Positions 24,088 through 33,277 of a stretch of 53,989 bases of DNA are shown here, piece after piece. The notes under the pieces are model-generated. The model ran no database searches, was not told the DNA's origin, and worked only from the letters and a program-made list of their open reading frames with translations. Made by a program: the position numbers and the translations under genes. The stretch comes from Limimonas halophila (lineage in GTDB: Bacteria > Pseudomonadota > Alphaproteobacteria > Kiloniellales > Rhodovibrionaceae). Numbering within the stretch: the first letter of the stretch is position 1; every line of letters begins with the position of its first letter. Location of the stretch: contig NZ_FNCE01000012.1 of NCBI RefSeq assembly GCF_900100655.1, positions 2,501-56,489 on the forward strand, given 5' to 3'.

Positions 24088-25176
24088 TCACCGCAGTTTC
24101 AGGGTCGACAAGCCGATCAACGCCAGGATGGCGGCGATGATCCAGAAGCGCACGACGATGGTTTCTTCCTGCCAGCCCTTCTTCTCGAAGTGGTGGTGCA
24201 GCGGCGCCATGCGGAAGATGCGGCGGCCGAGCAGCTTGTAGGAGAGCACCTGCGCCATCACCGACACCGTCTCCAGCACGAAGATGCCGCCGATGACGAC
24301 GAGAACGAGTTCGTGCTTGGTGATGACGGCGATCCCGCCCACGGCCGCGCCGCACGACAGCGAGCCCGTGTCGCCCATGAAGACCATCGCGGGCGGCGCG
24401 TTGTACCAGAGGAAGCCCAGGCTGGCGCCGACGAGCGCGGCGCAGAACACCGCCAGCTCCCCCGTGCCGGGCACGTGGTGGATCTGCAGGTAGCCGGCGA
24501 AGATGCTGTTGCCGACGAGATAGGCGATCAGCGCGTAGCAGGCGGCGACGATCATCACCGGCACGATCGCCAGCCCGTCCAGGCCGTCGGTGAGGTTCAC
24601 GGCGTTGGACGCCCCCACGATCACCAGCACCATCAGCACCGGGAAGGCCCAGCCCAGCTCCAGCAGCAGGTCCTTGAAGAAGGGCAGGGCCAGGGCGGTG
24701 TCGAGGCGCGGGTCGGTGAGATAAAGCACCCACAGCCCGGCGATCAGCGCGATCGCGATCTCCACGCCCAAGCGCAGCTTGCCGGGCACGCCGTGGTGAC
24801 TGCGCCGGGTGAGCTTGAGGAAGTCGTCGGCGAAGCCGACGGCGCCGAAGCCGAGGGTGAGGAAGAGCACGGCCCAGACGAAGCCGTTGGTCAGGTCCGC
24901 CCACAGCAGCGTCGACACCGACAGCGCGATCAGGATGAGCATGCCGCCCATCGTGGGCGTGCCCTTCTTGCCGACGAGGTGGGTTTCCGGCCCGTCCTCG
25001 CGGATGGGCTGGCCCTCGCGCTGCTTGCTCTGCAGCCAGCGGATGAGCGGCCCGCCGAGCAGGAAGCAGATCGCGAGCGCGGTGAGCGTCGCCGCCCCGC
25101 TCCGGAACGTCAGGTACCGGAAGAGGTTGAAGACGATCAGCTCGTCCGACAGCGGTGTGAGAAGGTTGTGCAGCAT
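24088..25176 (-). CDS. mraY: Phospho-N-acetylmuramoyl-pentapeptide transferase MraY
   Basis: A 362-residue polytopic enzyme that makes lipid I from UDP-MurNAc-pentapeptide and undecaprenyl phosphate. Diagnostic blocks are [45 protein letters not shown] and the histidine-rich [10 protein letters not shown]. Length and roughly ten hydrophobic segments fit the family. It lies between murF (9 bases) and murD (7 bases). Confidence 0.98.
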   Translation of the reverse strand: MLHNLLTPLSDELIVFNLFRYLTFRSGAATLTALAICFLLGGPLIRWLQSKQREGQPIREDGPETHLVGKKGTPTMGGMLILIALSVSTLLWADLTNGFVWAVLFLTLGFGAVGFADDFLKLTRRSHHGVPGKLRLGVEIAIALIAGLWVLYLTDPRLDTALALPFFKDLLLELGWAFPVLMVLVIVGASNAVNLTDGLDGLAIVPVMIVAACYALIAYLVGNSIFAGYLQIHHVPGTGELAVFCAALVGASLGFLWYNAPPAMVFMGDTGSLSCGAAVGGIAVITKHELVLVVIGGIFVLETVSVMAQVLSYKLLGRRIFRMAPLHHHFEKKGWQEETIVVRFWIIAAILALIGLSTLKLR

Positions 25177-25185
25177 CGCGCCCGC

Positions 25186-26601
25186 TCACCCCGCGTCCGT
25201 CAGCGCGCGGACCACCGCGCCCGTGCGCGCGCCCGCCGAGCCCTTGACCAGCACGACGTCGCCCGGCCGCAGCGCCGCCGTGACCTGCCCGGTGAGCGTC
25301 TCGGCGTCGGCGGCGTGGCCGGCGTGCACGGCCGCCGGTAGCGCATCGCGCAGCGCCGTCATCTGGTCGCCGCAGGTGAAGACCGCGTCCACGCCCGCCG
25401 CGCGCAGCGGTTCGGCCAGCCCGCCGTGGTCGTGCGCGGACCGCTCGCCCAGCTCCAGCATGTCGCCCAGCACCGCGATGCGCCGGCCGCCGGGACCCGG
25501 TTCGGCGCGCGCCAGCAGCGCGATGGCTGCGCGCATCGACGTCGGGTTGGCGTTGTAGCTCTCGTCGATCAGCGTCGCCGTGCCGCCGTCGACGGCGACG
25601 GTGTGCCGCTGCCCGCGCCCCGGCGCGGGCTCGAGCTCCGCGAGGCTCGCCGCCGCCGCGCCGGGGTCGGCGTCGACCGCCGCGACCGCGCCCAGCACGG
25701 CCAGGGCGTTCATCACCCAGTGATCGCCGGGGATGCCGACGCGGAAGCTGAGGTGGCGCAGGCCCAGCGCCGCCGTGACCTCGGTGCCGCGCTCGTCGGG
25801 GGCTTCTTCCACCACGCGGATGGTCGCCTCGGCGTCGCGGCCGAAGCTGATCAGGCGCTCGATCCCCGCCGCGCCGGCGTGCTCGGCCAGGCGCGCGACG
25901 TGCGGGTTGTCGCGCGGCAGCACGGCCGTCGCACCGGGGTCCGCGCCCTGGAAGATCTCCGCCTTGGCGTCGGCGATGCCTTCCACCGAGGCGAACGCGG
26001 CCGTGTGCGCGGCCGCGACCTCGGTGATGACGGTGACGTGCGGGCGCGCCAGCCGCGACAGCGCCGCGATCTCGCCCGGCGCGTTCATGCCCATCTCCAC
26101 CACGCAGTAGGCGGCCGAGCGCGGCAGCCGCGCCAGGGTCAGGGGAACGCCCCAGTGGTTGTTGTGGCTGGCGGCGGCGGCGTGCGTCTCGCCCTGCGCG
26201 CCCAGCACGTGGGCCAGCGCGTTCTTCGTGCCCGTCTTGCCGACGCTGCCCGTGACCGCGATCACCCGCGCCTGGCTGCGCGCCCGCGCCGCCCGCGCCA
26301 GGTCCTCCAGCGCCGTCTGGGTGTCCGCCACCATGAGCGCGGGCACGCCCGAGCCCGCGTTGTCCGGGAAGTGGTCGGCCACCACGGCGGCGGCGCCCTT
26401 CGCCAGGGCGTCGGCGATGAAGCGGTGCCCGTCGGTGGATTCGCCGCGCAGCGCCACGAAGAGGTCGCCGGGCTCGATGTGGCGGCTGTCGATGGCCACG
26501 CCCGTCGCGGCCCAGTCGCGCGTGACGTGGCCGCCGGTGGCCTCCGCGGCGTCCTGCGCGGTCCACAGGGGCTCGGGGGTGGAAAGCGCCGCTGCCGTCA
26601 T
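25186..26601 (-). CDS. murF: UDP-N-acetylmuramoyl-tripeptide--D-alanyl-D-alanine ligase MurF
   Basis: A 471-residue Mur ligase that adds D-Ala-D-Ala. The N-terminal domain has GVAIDSRHIEPGDLFVALRG. The ATP loop VTGSVGKTGTK (lysine 122) is MurF-like, with Gly where Ser or Thr is usual. VVEMGMNAPGEI and DESYNANPTSM are MurF-specific. ATG overlaps the murE stop by 4 bases (26598-26601). The alternative, MurE or another Mur ligase, is excluded by these motifs and by murE next door. Confidence 0.96.
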   Translation of the reverse strand: MTAAALSTPEPLWTAQDAAEATGGHVTRDWAATGVAIDSRHIEPGDLFVALRGESTDGHRFIADALAKGAAAVVADHFPDNAGSGVPALMVADTQTALEDLARAARARSQARVIAVTGSVGKTGTKNALAHVLGAQGETHAAAASHNNHWGVPLTLARLPRSAAYCVVEMGMNAPGEIAALSRLARPHVTVITEVAAAHTAAFASVEGIADAKAEIFQGADPGATAVLPRDNPHVARLAEHAGAAGIERLISFGRDAEATIRVVEEAPDERGTEVTAALGLRHLSFRVGIPGDHWVMNALAVLGAVAAVDADPGAAAASLAELEPAPGRGQRHTVAVDGGTATLIDESYNANPTSMRAAIALLARAEPGPGGRRIAVLGDMLELGERSAHDHGGLAEPLRAAGVDAVFTCGDQMTALRDALPAAVHAGHAADAETLTGQVTAALRPGDVVLVKGSAGARTGAVVRALTDAG

Positions 26602-28118
26602 TGTGCTCGGCCTCCCGCTGCCTGCGCCGCCACGGCCGCGCGCGCCACGGCGGCGTCGTCGAAGGGAAGCGTACGTTCGCCCACGACTTGGCCCGTTTCG
26701 TGACCTTTTCCGGCAATCAAGAGGACGTCGCCCGGTTCCAGCTCGGAGACGGCGGTGCGGATGGCCTCGCCCCGGTCGCCGATCTCGCGGGCGCCCGGCG
26801 CACCGGCCAGCACCGCACGGCGGATCGCTGCCGCGTCCTCGCTGCGCGGGTTGTCGTCGGTGACGATGACGCGGTCGGCGAGGCGCTCGGCGATGGCGCC
26901 CATCTGCGGGCGCTTGCCGCGGTCGCGGTCGCCGCCGCAGCCCACCACGACGACCAGCCGGCCGTGCGCGTGCGGGTGCAGCGCCGTCAGCACCGTCTCC
27001 AGCGCGCCCGGGGCGTGGGCGTAGTCGACCACGACCTGCCCGCCGCCCGGCGTTTGCGCCACCCGCTGCAGGCGCCCCGGCACGCCCTCCAGCTTGGCGA
27101 GTCCCGCGACGGCGTCGGCGATGGGCATGCCACCGGCCACGGCCAGCCCCAGCGCCGCCAGCGCGTTCGTCGCCTGAAAACTCCCGACGAGCGGCAGATG
27201 CACATCGTGCCGCTCGCCGGCGAGCCGCAGCCCGAGCTGCTGACCCGCGGGACCGGGTTCCCGGTCCTGGATCAGCAGCTCGGCCCCCCCGTGCGACCCC
27301 GAATGTTGCGACCCATTGTCCGCATATGTGCCGTAGGTCAGGGCGCGCAGCCCGCGCGCCTGGCAGATGTCCAGCAGTTCCCCGGCTTCCGGCGCGTCCG
27401 CGTTGATCACGGCCGTGCCGCCGGCGGGCAGCAGCTCGGTGAAGAGGCGGCGCTTGGCGGCCCAGTACCCCGCCATGTCGGCGTGGTAGTCGAGGTGGTC
27501 CTGGGAGAGGTTGGTGAACGCCGCCGCCGTCACCGTCAGCCCGTCCAGGCGCCCCTGGTCGAGGCCGTGGCTGGATGCCTCGATCGCCAGATGATCGCAG
27601 CCCGCCCCGGCCAGCTCCGCCAGGCAGCGGTGCAGCGCCACCGGGTCGGGCGTCGTCAGCGCGCCGGGGCTCGTCGCGAGGTGCTCGGGCACGAGGCCCA
27701 GCGTGCCCAGGCTGGCGGCGGTGTCGCCGTGCTGCGCCCAGAGCTGGCGCGTGAAGCTCGCCACCGAGGTCTTGCCGTTGGTCCCCGTCACGGCGGCGAT
27801 GGTCGCGGGCTGGCGGGTGAAGAAGCGCGCCGCCATGCGCGCCAGCGTTTGCCGCGGGGCATCCGTGGTGACGAGGGCCGTTTCCTTGGCCTCGGCCGGC
27901 AGCGTGGTGCCCTCGGGCGCCAGGACGGCCGCCGCGCCACGGTTCAGTGCGTCGGCGACGAAGGCGCGGCCGTCCGCCGTGGCGCCGGGCAGGGCGGCGA
28001 AGAGCGCACCCGGCTCCACCTCGCGGCTGTCCGCCGCGAGGGCGCGGATCTCCGTCGCCGCGTCACCGGCCGCGATCGTCACGCCCGTCATCCCCTGCAC
28101 CAGCTCAGCGAGCCGCAA
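26598..28118 (-). CDS. murE: UDP-N-acetylmuramoyl-tripeptide synthetase MurE
   Basis: A 506-residue Mur ligase that adds the third stem residue. The ATP loop VTGTNGKTSVA has its lysine at 116. EASSHGLDQGR and SQDHLDYH are MurE blocks. The DNPRSED motif near residue 420 is the one that selects meso-diaminopimelate rather than lysine, so the peptidoglycan is expected to be mDAP-type. Its start lies inside the end of ftsI (14-base overlap). Confidence 0.97.
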   Translation of the reverse strand: MRLAELVQGMTGVTIAAGDAATEIRALAADSREVEPGALFAALPGATADGRAFVADALNRGAAAVLAPEGTTLPAEAKETALVTTDAPRQTLARMAARFFTRQPATIAAVTGTNGKTSVASFTRQLWAQHGDTAASLGTLGLVPEHLATSPGALTTPDPVALHRCLAELAGAGCDHLAIEASSHGLDQGRLDGLTVTAAAFTNLSQDHLDYHADMAGYWAAKRRLFTELLPAGGTAVINADAPEAGELLDICQARGLRALTYGTYADNGSQHSGSHGGAELLIQDREPGPAGQQLGLRLAGERHDVHLPLVGSFQATNALAALGLAVAGGMPIADAVAGLAKLEGVPGRLQRVAQTPGGGQVVVDYAHAPGALETVLTALHPHAHGRLVVVVGCGGDRDRGKRPQMGAIAERLADRVIVTDDNPRSEDAAAIRRAVLAGAPGAREIGDRGEAIRTAVSELEPGDVLLIAGKGHETGQVVGERTLPFDDAAVARAAVAAQAAGGRAQ

Positions 28119-29811
28119 CCTGCACGTCCTTCCGCTTCGCCCGCCGCAGCAGCGGGTTGTCTTCCTGCTCGGGCACCGTGAGCCCGTTTTCGGGGCGCAC
28201 GCCCAGCATGGGTCCGATGCGCTCGACCACGCGCCGTACCGCCGGGGCGGCGACCCAGCCGCCCGTGGCGTAGCCGAAGGTGTCCTCCTGCGGCTTGGGC
28301 TCGTCGACGAGCGCGAAGATGACGTATTCCGGGTCGTCCATCGGGAAGGCCCCGGCGAAGGAGGCCACGCGGGCGTCGGTGCTGTAGCCGCCGGCGCCCA
28401 CCTTGTCGGCGGTGCCCGTCTTGCCGCCCACGCGGTAGCCGTCGGCCCGCGCCTTGGAGCCCGTGCCGTAGGCGACCACGAGGCGCATCATCTGCCGCAT
28501 CGTCGCCGAGGTGGCGCGCGAGAGCACCCGCGCCTGCGCGCCGTGGTCGGCGTCCGCGCGCACCGTCGGCCGGGGCAGCGTGCCGCCGTTGACCGTCGCC
28601 GCCACCGCCGCCGTCAGGCTGACGGGCGTGACCGCGATGCCGTGGCCGTAGCTCGCCGTCATGGCGTTGATGCGCTTCCACGGGTCGGGGACCATGGGCT
28701 TGCTCACCGATGGCAGGCGCAGGCCCGAGCGGCGCGTCAGCCCCAGGTCGGCGAGCGTGGCCTGCAGCGTCTCCGCCCCGGCGGCGCGGGTCATCTTCAC
28801 GGTCCCGATGTTGCTGGACTTCATGAAGATTTCCGGGACCGTCAGCTCGCCTTCGTTGTGGTGGAAGTCGCGCACGGTGTAGCCGGCCAGCTTCACCGGC
28901 TCCTCGACGCCGTAGTGGTCGCTGATGCGCACGGCGCCGCTGTCGAGCGCGGCGGCGGTGGAGAACACCTTGAACACCGAGCCCATCTCGTAGACGCCCT
29001 GCGTCGTGCGGTTGAAGCGCGCGTGATCGGGCGCGCTGCCGGGGGCGTCCGGGTCGAACGCGGGCAGGGAGCTGAGCGCCACGAGCTCGCCGGTGTCCGC
29101 GTCCATGACCACGCCGGCCGCGCCCTTGGCGTCGAAGCGCGTCATGGCTGCGCGCAGCTCCTCGGACAGCGCGTGCTGCACGCGCACGTCGAGCGACAGC
29201 CGCAGCGGCTCGTCGCGCTCGCGCAGCGTCTCGCCGAAGGCCTTTTCCACGCCCGCCAGGCCGCGGCCGTCGATGTCGGTGAAGCCGACGAGGTGGGCCG
29301 TCAGCCCGCCCTGCGGGTAGTAGCGGCGCGGCTCCTGCCGGATCCCGAGCGCCGGACTGCCCAGGCGGTTGATGCGGTCGTGCTGGCGCGGCGTCAGCTC
29401 GCGCTTGATCCAGACGAAGCGCTTGTCGCGGCGCAGCCGCTTTTCCAGCGCCGCGCGGTCCTTGTCCGGCAGCACCGCGCTCAGGCGCTTGGCCAGCCGG
29501 GCCGGCTTGTCGACGCGGCCGGGATCGGCATAGAGCGAGGCCGTGGGCAGCGTGGTGGCCAGCAGCTTGCCGTTGCGGTCCACGATGTCGGCACGGCGCA
29601 GCTTGCCGCCCTCGCCCGTGTGGGCGCGGGCGACCTTGGCCTCGCCGCTGCCGAAGGGCGCGGCGAGTGTGAGCACGCGCAGCCCGACCACTGCGAAGAG
29701 CGTGGCGAAGACGATGCCCGCGACCACGAGGCGCGTGCGGCAGACCTCCAGCGCCTGACCCCGGCCGGGGCGGCTGCCGAACAGCGGGGCGGGTTGCCGA
29801 TGCGGGGTCAT
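28105..29811 (-). CDS. ftsI: Septal transpeptidase FtsI (penicillin-binding protein 3)
   Basis: A 568-residue class B PBP that crosslinks septal peptidoglycan. A single membrane segment lies at about 28-50. The pedestal domain contains RADIVDRNGKLLATTLPTAS. The transpeptidase triad is SVFK (Ser278, Lys281), SSN (332-334) and KTG (464-466). ATG at 29809-29811 overlaps the ftsL stop by 4 bases; the frame is open upstream but that part is a shadow of ftsL. Confidence 0.97.
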   Translation of the reverse strand: MTPHRQPAPLFGSRPGRGQALEVCRTRLVVAGIVFATLFAVVGLRVLTLAAPFGSGEAKVARAHTGEGGKLRRADIVDRNGKLLATTLPTASLYADPGRVDKPARLAKRLSAVLPDKDRAALEKRLRRDKRFVWIKRELTPRQHDRINRLGSPALGIRQEPRRYYPQGGLTAHLVGFTDIDGRGLAGVEKAFGETLRERDEPLRLSLDVRVQHALSEELRAAMTRFDAKGAAGVVMDADTGELVALSSLPAFDPDAPGSAPDHARFNRTTQGVYEMGSVFKVFSTAAALDSGAVRISDHYGVEEPVKLAGYTVRDFHHNEGELTVPEIFMKSSNIGTVKMTRAAGAETLQATLADLGLTRRSGLRLPSVSKPMVPDPWKRINAMTASYGHGIAVTPVSLTAAVAATVNGGTLPRPTVRADADHGAQARVLSRATSATMRQMMRLVVAYGTGSKARADGYRVGGKTGTADKVGAGGYSTDARVASFAGAFPMDDPEYVIFALVDEPKPQEDTFGYATGGWVAAPAVRRVVERIGPMLGVRPENGLTVPEQEDNPLLRRAKRKDVQVAAR

Positions 29812-30230
29812 TGCCGGCCTCCTTCGCGGGCCGGAACCCGTGCGATCTGGGCGTTGAGCGACCAGGGCTTCGTGTGCGGCAGCGCGACCGTGGGCGAGTC
29901 CGGATCGTCCGCGAGCGCGATGGTTTCCTGCGCCGGCTCGATGTCCCGCGTGGTGACGCGCGGAGGAAGGTGGTCCAGCTCGACGACCTGCTGCGGCTGC
30001 ACCGGGCGCATGTCCAGGCGCTCGCGCGCCAGCCGGGCGAGCCGCTCGGGCCGCGTCAGGTAGGTCCACTCGGCCCGCAGCACGCGCAGGCGCTCGCGCT
30101 CGCTGCGGATGTCGCTGCGCACCTCCTTGATCTCGGTGCGCAGCTCGCTGGCGCGGTATTTGACCAGGTAGACTCCGGCCGCGACGCCCGCGAGCGCGAT
30201 CAGCCAGATCACCGCCACCGGCCGGATCAT
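29808..30230 (-). CDS. ftsL: Cell division protein FtsL
   Basis: A 140-residue bitopic protein with a membrane segment at about 4-22 and a periplasmic coiled coil from about 26 to 60 ([20 protein letters not shown]). FtsL proteins are too divergent for motif proof; the assignment rests on this layout and on the position between rsmH and ftsI. The tail after residue 95 is proline-rich and variable. It overlaps both neighbours by 4 bases. Confidence 0.88.
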   Translation of the reverse strand: MIRPVAVIWLIALAGVAAGVYLVKYRASELRTEIKEVRSDIRSERERLRVLRAEWTYLTRPERLARLARERLDMRPVQPQQVVELDHLPPRVTTRDIEPAQETIALADDPDSPTVALPHTKPWSLNAQIARVPAREGGRQ

Positions 30231-31225
30231 GGCGCCACCCCGCTTTCCGCCGTGGGCCAGGCCGGGGCGTCCGTGCGCTCGGCGGCGCGCATGCGGGCGG
30301 AGCGGGCGCGCGGGTTGGCCGCCGCCTCGGCCTCGCTGGGCTTGCGCGCCGAGCGCGTGAGCAGCCGGAAGCTCGGGGCGGGCGCGCCCGTGTCGGCCGG
30401 CGCCGGGGCGTGCCGGGAGGGATTCGGCCGGTCGCCGCTGCGTTCCCGCAGGAAGCGTTTCACAGCGCGGTCTTCCAAGGAGTGGAACGCCACGACAACC
30501 AGCCGACCCCCGGGGGCGAGCACGCGCTCCGCGGCCGTCAGGCCGCGCGCCAGCTCGCCCAGTTCGTCGTTCACGTGGATGCGCAGGCCCTGGAAGGTGC
30601 GCGTCGCCGGGTCGAGCCCGTCGGCGGCGCGTCGGCCCACGGCCCGGCGGACCACCTCCGCCAGCTCGCCCGTGCGCGTGAACGGCCCGTGCTCGCGCGC
30701 CGCCGCGATGGCCCGGGCGACGGCGCGGCCCTTCTTTTCCTCGCCGTAGTCGCGGATGATGCAGGTGAGCGTGTTCACGTCCGCGGTGTTCACCACGTCC
30801 GCCGCGGTGGGGCCGTCGCGGCCCATGCGCATGTCCAGCGGGCCGTCGAAGCGGAAGGAGAAGCCGCGCTCGGGATCGTCAAGCTGCGGCGAGGCCACGC
30901 CCAGGTCGAACACCACGCCGTCCACGCGCCCCACGCCGTGTTCGGCCAGCAGCGCGTCCAGCTCGCCGAAGCGCCCCTGGAGGAGCTGAAGGCGGTCGCC
31001 GTGCTCGCCCACCAGCTCGCGGCCGTGGGCGAGGGCGTTGGGATCGCGGTCGAGCGCGATGACGTGCGCGCCGTGATCCAGCAGGGCGCGGGTGTAACCG
31101 CCACGCCCGAAGGTTGCGTCGACGTAAACCATGCCGGCGCGCGGATTCAGCGCCGCCAGCACCGGGTCGAGCATGACCGGCGTATGGGCGCCCTGCTGAT
31201 CGCGGTCGAGCGCGGCCATCGCCAT
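30227..31225 (-). CDS. rsmH: 16S rRNA m4C1402 methyltransferase RsmH
   Basis: A 332-residue SAM-dependent enzyme that N4-methylates C1402 of 16S rRNA. The SAM-binding motif [15 protein letters not shown] is near residue 35. [28 protein letters not shown] and [13 protein letters not shown] are family blocks. Two adjacent ATGs exist (31225 and 31219). The first is preferred because GGAGG inside the end of mraZ lies about 10 bases before it. The gene begins 5 bases after mraZ. Confidence 0.95.
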   Translation of the reverse strand: MAMAALDRDQQGAHTPVMLDPVLAALNPRAGMVYVDATFGRGGYTRALLDHGAHVIALDRDPNALAHGRELVGEHGDRLQLLQGRFGELDALLAEHGVGRVDGVVFDLGVASPQLDDPERGFSFRFDGPLDMRMGRDGPTAADVVNTADVNTLTCIIRDYGEEKKGRAVARAIAAAREHGPFTRTGELAEVVRRAVGRRAADGLDPATRTFQGLRIHVNDELGELARGLTAAERVLAPGGRLVVVAFHSLEDRAVKRFLRERSGDRPNPSRHAPAPADTGAPAPSFRLLTRSARKPSEAEAAANPRARSARMRAAERTDAPAWPTAESGVAP

Positions 31226-31230
31226 CCCCG

Positions 31231-31698
31231 CTACGCCTCCTGCTTGCCGCCGCGCTTCAGCGGCATGGTCAGCCCGCGTTCCCTGGCGCGCTGGCGTGCA
31301 GTATTCTTGTGACTTTTCAGGGTGTTGGGCTCCCATATTTGAAACATCTTGCCCTTGCCGACGAAGGCGGCGCGCTCGCTGATGCCGGCGTGCTCCATGA
31401 ACTCGGCCGGCAGCATGATGCGGCCCTCGGCGTCGAAGGGGAGTTGCTGGGAATCCGCGAACACCGTGGTTGCCAGGTCATCGTGGTCGTCGGAGAACAA
31501 GTCGTATTCGTCCATGGTTTCGCCGAGCTCCTCCATCAGCGCAATCCCGCAACCTTCGAGCGCCGGCGCGCGATAGGACGGGAACGCGACGATCCCATGA
31601 AACGATTGCCCCGCCACCGCGTTGCGAAAGGCGGCAGGGACCGAGACACGGCCTTTCCGGTCCACCTTGTTTTCGAAGGTGCCGAGAAAAACCGCCAC
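31231..31698 (-). CDS. mraZ: Transcriptional regulator MraZ
   Basis: A 155-residue protein with two AbrB-like half domains, [20 protein letters not shown] near the start and [18 protein letters not shown] in the middle. MraZ forms a ring that binds direct repeats in its own promoter and represses the dcw cluster. The start is GTG at 31696-31698, preceded by GAGGGGG; this gives the usual [10 protein letters not shown]-terminus. An ATG further upstream would add 23 residues from the leader. The C-terminal tail is basic. Confidence 0.94.
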   Translation of the reverse strand: MAVFLGTFENKVDRKGRVSVPAAFRNAVAGQSFHGIVAFPSYRAPALEGCGIALMEELGETMDEYDLFSDDHDDLATTVFADSQQLPFDAEGRIMLPAEFMEHAGISERAAFVGKGKMFQIWEPNTLKSHKNTARQRARERGLTMPLKRGGKQEA

Positions 31699-31749
31699 GC
31701 CAAGCCCCCTCGTCGTCCCCTGAGACCCAGTGTGGCGCCGCGCACGAGA

Positions 31750-31806
31750 TGGGATGCCACGCCACAATCTGGGAAGTCATGGGATAGCATGGGGTACCCC
31801 GTGGGT
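31750..31806. promoter_or_regulatory. MraZ-type operator (direct TGGG repeats)
   Basis: On the plus strand TGGGA, TGGGA and TGGGG start at 31770, 31780 and 31790, an exact 10-base period. A further TGGGA starts at 31750, two periods away, and TGGGT at 31802. MraZ is known to bind TGGGN repeats spaced by 5 bases upstream of mraZ. The gene for MraZ starts 50 bases downstream on the minus strand, so this is very likely its autoregulatory operator. Confidence 0.82.
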
Positions 31807-31809
31807 CAA
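31781..31809 (-). promoter_or_regulatory. Probable promoter of the dcw cluster
   Basis: Read on the minus strand, TTGACC (31804-31809) is followed after 17 bases by TATCCC (31781-31786). The -35 is near consensus and the -10 is weak, which is common in alphaproteobacteria. The element overlaps three of the TGGG repeats, so a bound MraZ would block polymerase. The leader to the mraZ GTG would be about 75 bases. Confidence 0.5.
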
Positions 31810-32079
31810 TGCGAACACCAAATAGGAAGTTCCCTCATAACAAGGATTTTTGGCCGCGGTCATTCGAAAGATGTGTCAAATTTTGCCGGCTCCAGTCACG
31901 CCCCGGAGTCCCTGAAAACCCCACACAGTCGGAGTCTTTCACGCTATTTGTTCGTTTTTCGTTCTTGTTCGAGCCAACCGGTGCGTGTGGCCGTCGCGCG
32001 CCGTGTGGCCCGGCGTGCCGCGCCGTTGCCGAGCCCGCCACCCAAAAAAGGTGCAATTCATGGTTAAATTGACGGTAAT
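31810..32079 (-). other. Intergenic region between rnpB and mraZ
   Basis: About 270 bases of mixed composition, more AT-rich than its surroundings. The start of the dcw transcript and the end of the rnpB transcript must be separated here. On the minus strand, just past rnpB, CAATT and AATTG (about 32053-32071) could form a weak stem before CACCTTTTTT. That is only a poor terminator candidate. I see no gene. Confidence 0.45.
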
Positions 32080-32521
<442 letters not shown>

Positions 32522-32563
32522 ACCGAGAAGATGGGACGCGTGCGGCGCGGGCGCAAGCAGCCG

Positions 32564-33277
32564 CTACGCGGACGCGGTCAGCCCCATCAGCCGCGCGGCC
32601 GTCCCGGTGTCTGGCGCGGCCGTGACCGCCTTCGGCCGGAAGCGGCGCTGGAACGCGGCCAGCACGGCGGCCGTGGCGTCGTCCAACCTGCCGGATTGCG
32701 GCGTGCAGTAGCCGACGGCGGCGAGGCGCGCTTGGAACCACGCGACCGGCGGCGTCTCGGCCGGCGGCTGGACGGGGTCGGGCCAGACGGCGAGCCCATG
32801 CGCCGCCAGGGTGCGCCAAGGAAAAAGCTCGCCCGGATCGGTCTTGCGCTCGGGCGCGACATCGCTGTGGCCGAGCACGCGGGCCGGCGGAATGCCGTAT
32901 CGCGCCAGGATGTCGGCGAGCAGAACGCGCAGCGACTCGAGTTGCGACTCGGGAAACGGGTGGTAGCCCCAGGCGTGGCCGCGGTTGACCAGCTCGATCC
33001 CGATGGACCGCGAGTTGATGTCGCTCAGCCCCTGCCAGCAGGCCACGCCCGCGTGCCAGGCACGCCGGCCTTCCGGCACCAGCCGCAGCACGCGCCCGCC
33101 GGTCTCGATCAGGTAGTGGGCGCTCACCTTCGCCGCCGGGTCGCGCAGGCGGTCGATGGCCTGCGCAGCCGTCGGCATGCCCGTGTAGTGCACGACGACG
33201 GTGTCGAGCGGCACGCCCGCCGCGCGCGGCTCGTGGTTGGGCGAGGGCGCCTCGATAACCCGCATGGGGGTGCTCAC
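32564..33277 (-). CDS. N-acetylmuramoyl-L-alanine amidase (AmpD/AmiD-like) with peptidoglycan-binding domain
   Basis: A 237-residue Amidase_2 zinc enzyme that cleaves MurNAc-L-Ala bonds. Zinc ligands are His30 (VVVHYTG), His137 and Asp147 (GHSDVAPERKTDPGELFPW). Residues from about 168 to the end resemble a PG_binding_1 domain, a layout closer to AmiD than to plain AmpD. There is no clear signal peptide, so it could act on recycled anhydro-muropeptides in the cytosol. GTG at 33275-33277 overlaps the uup stop by 4 bases; an ATG 12 bases downstream is the alternative start. Confidence 0.87.
   Translation of the reverse strand: MSTPMRVIEAPSPNHEPRAAGVPLDTVVVHYTGMPTAAQAIDRLRDPAAKVSAHYLIETGGRVLRLVPEGRRAWHAGVACWQGLSDINSRSIGIELVNRGHAWGYHPFPESQLESLRVLLADILARYGIPPARVLGHSDVAPERKTDPGELFPWRTLAAHGLAVWPDPVQPPAETPPVAWFQARLAAVGYCTPQSGRLDDATAAVLAAFQRRFRPKAVTAAPDTGTAARLMGLTASA

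Noticed and set aside
31837-32067. Short ORFs between mraZ and rnpB
   Set aside because: They have no ribosome-binding site, no similarity I recognise and atypical composition for coding sequence here. I treat the region as intergenic.
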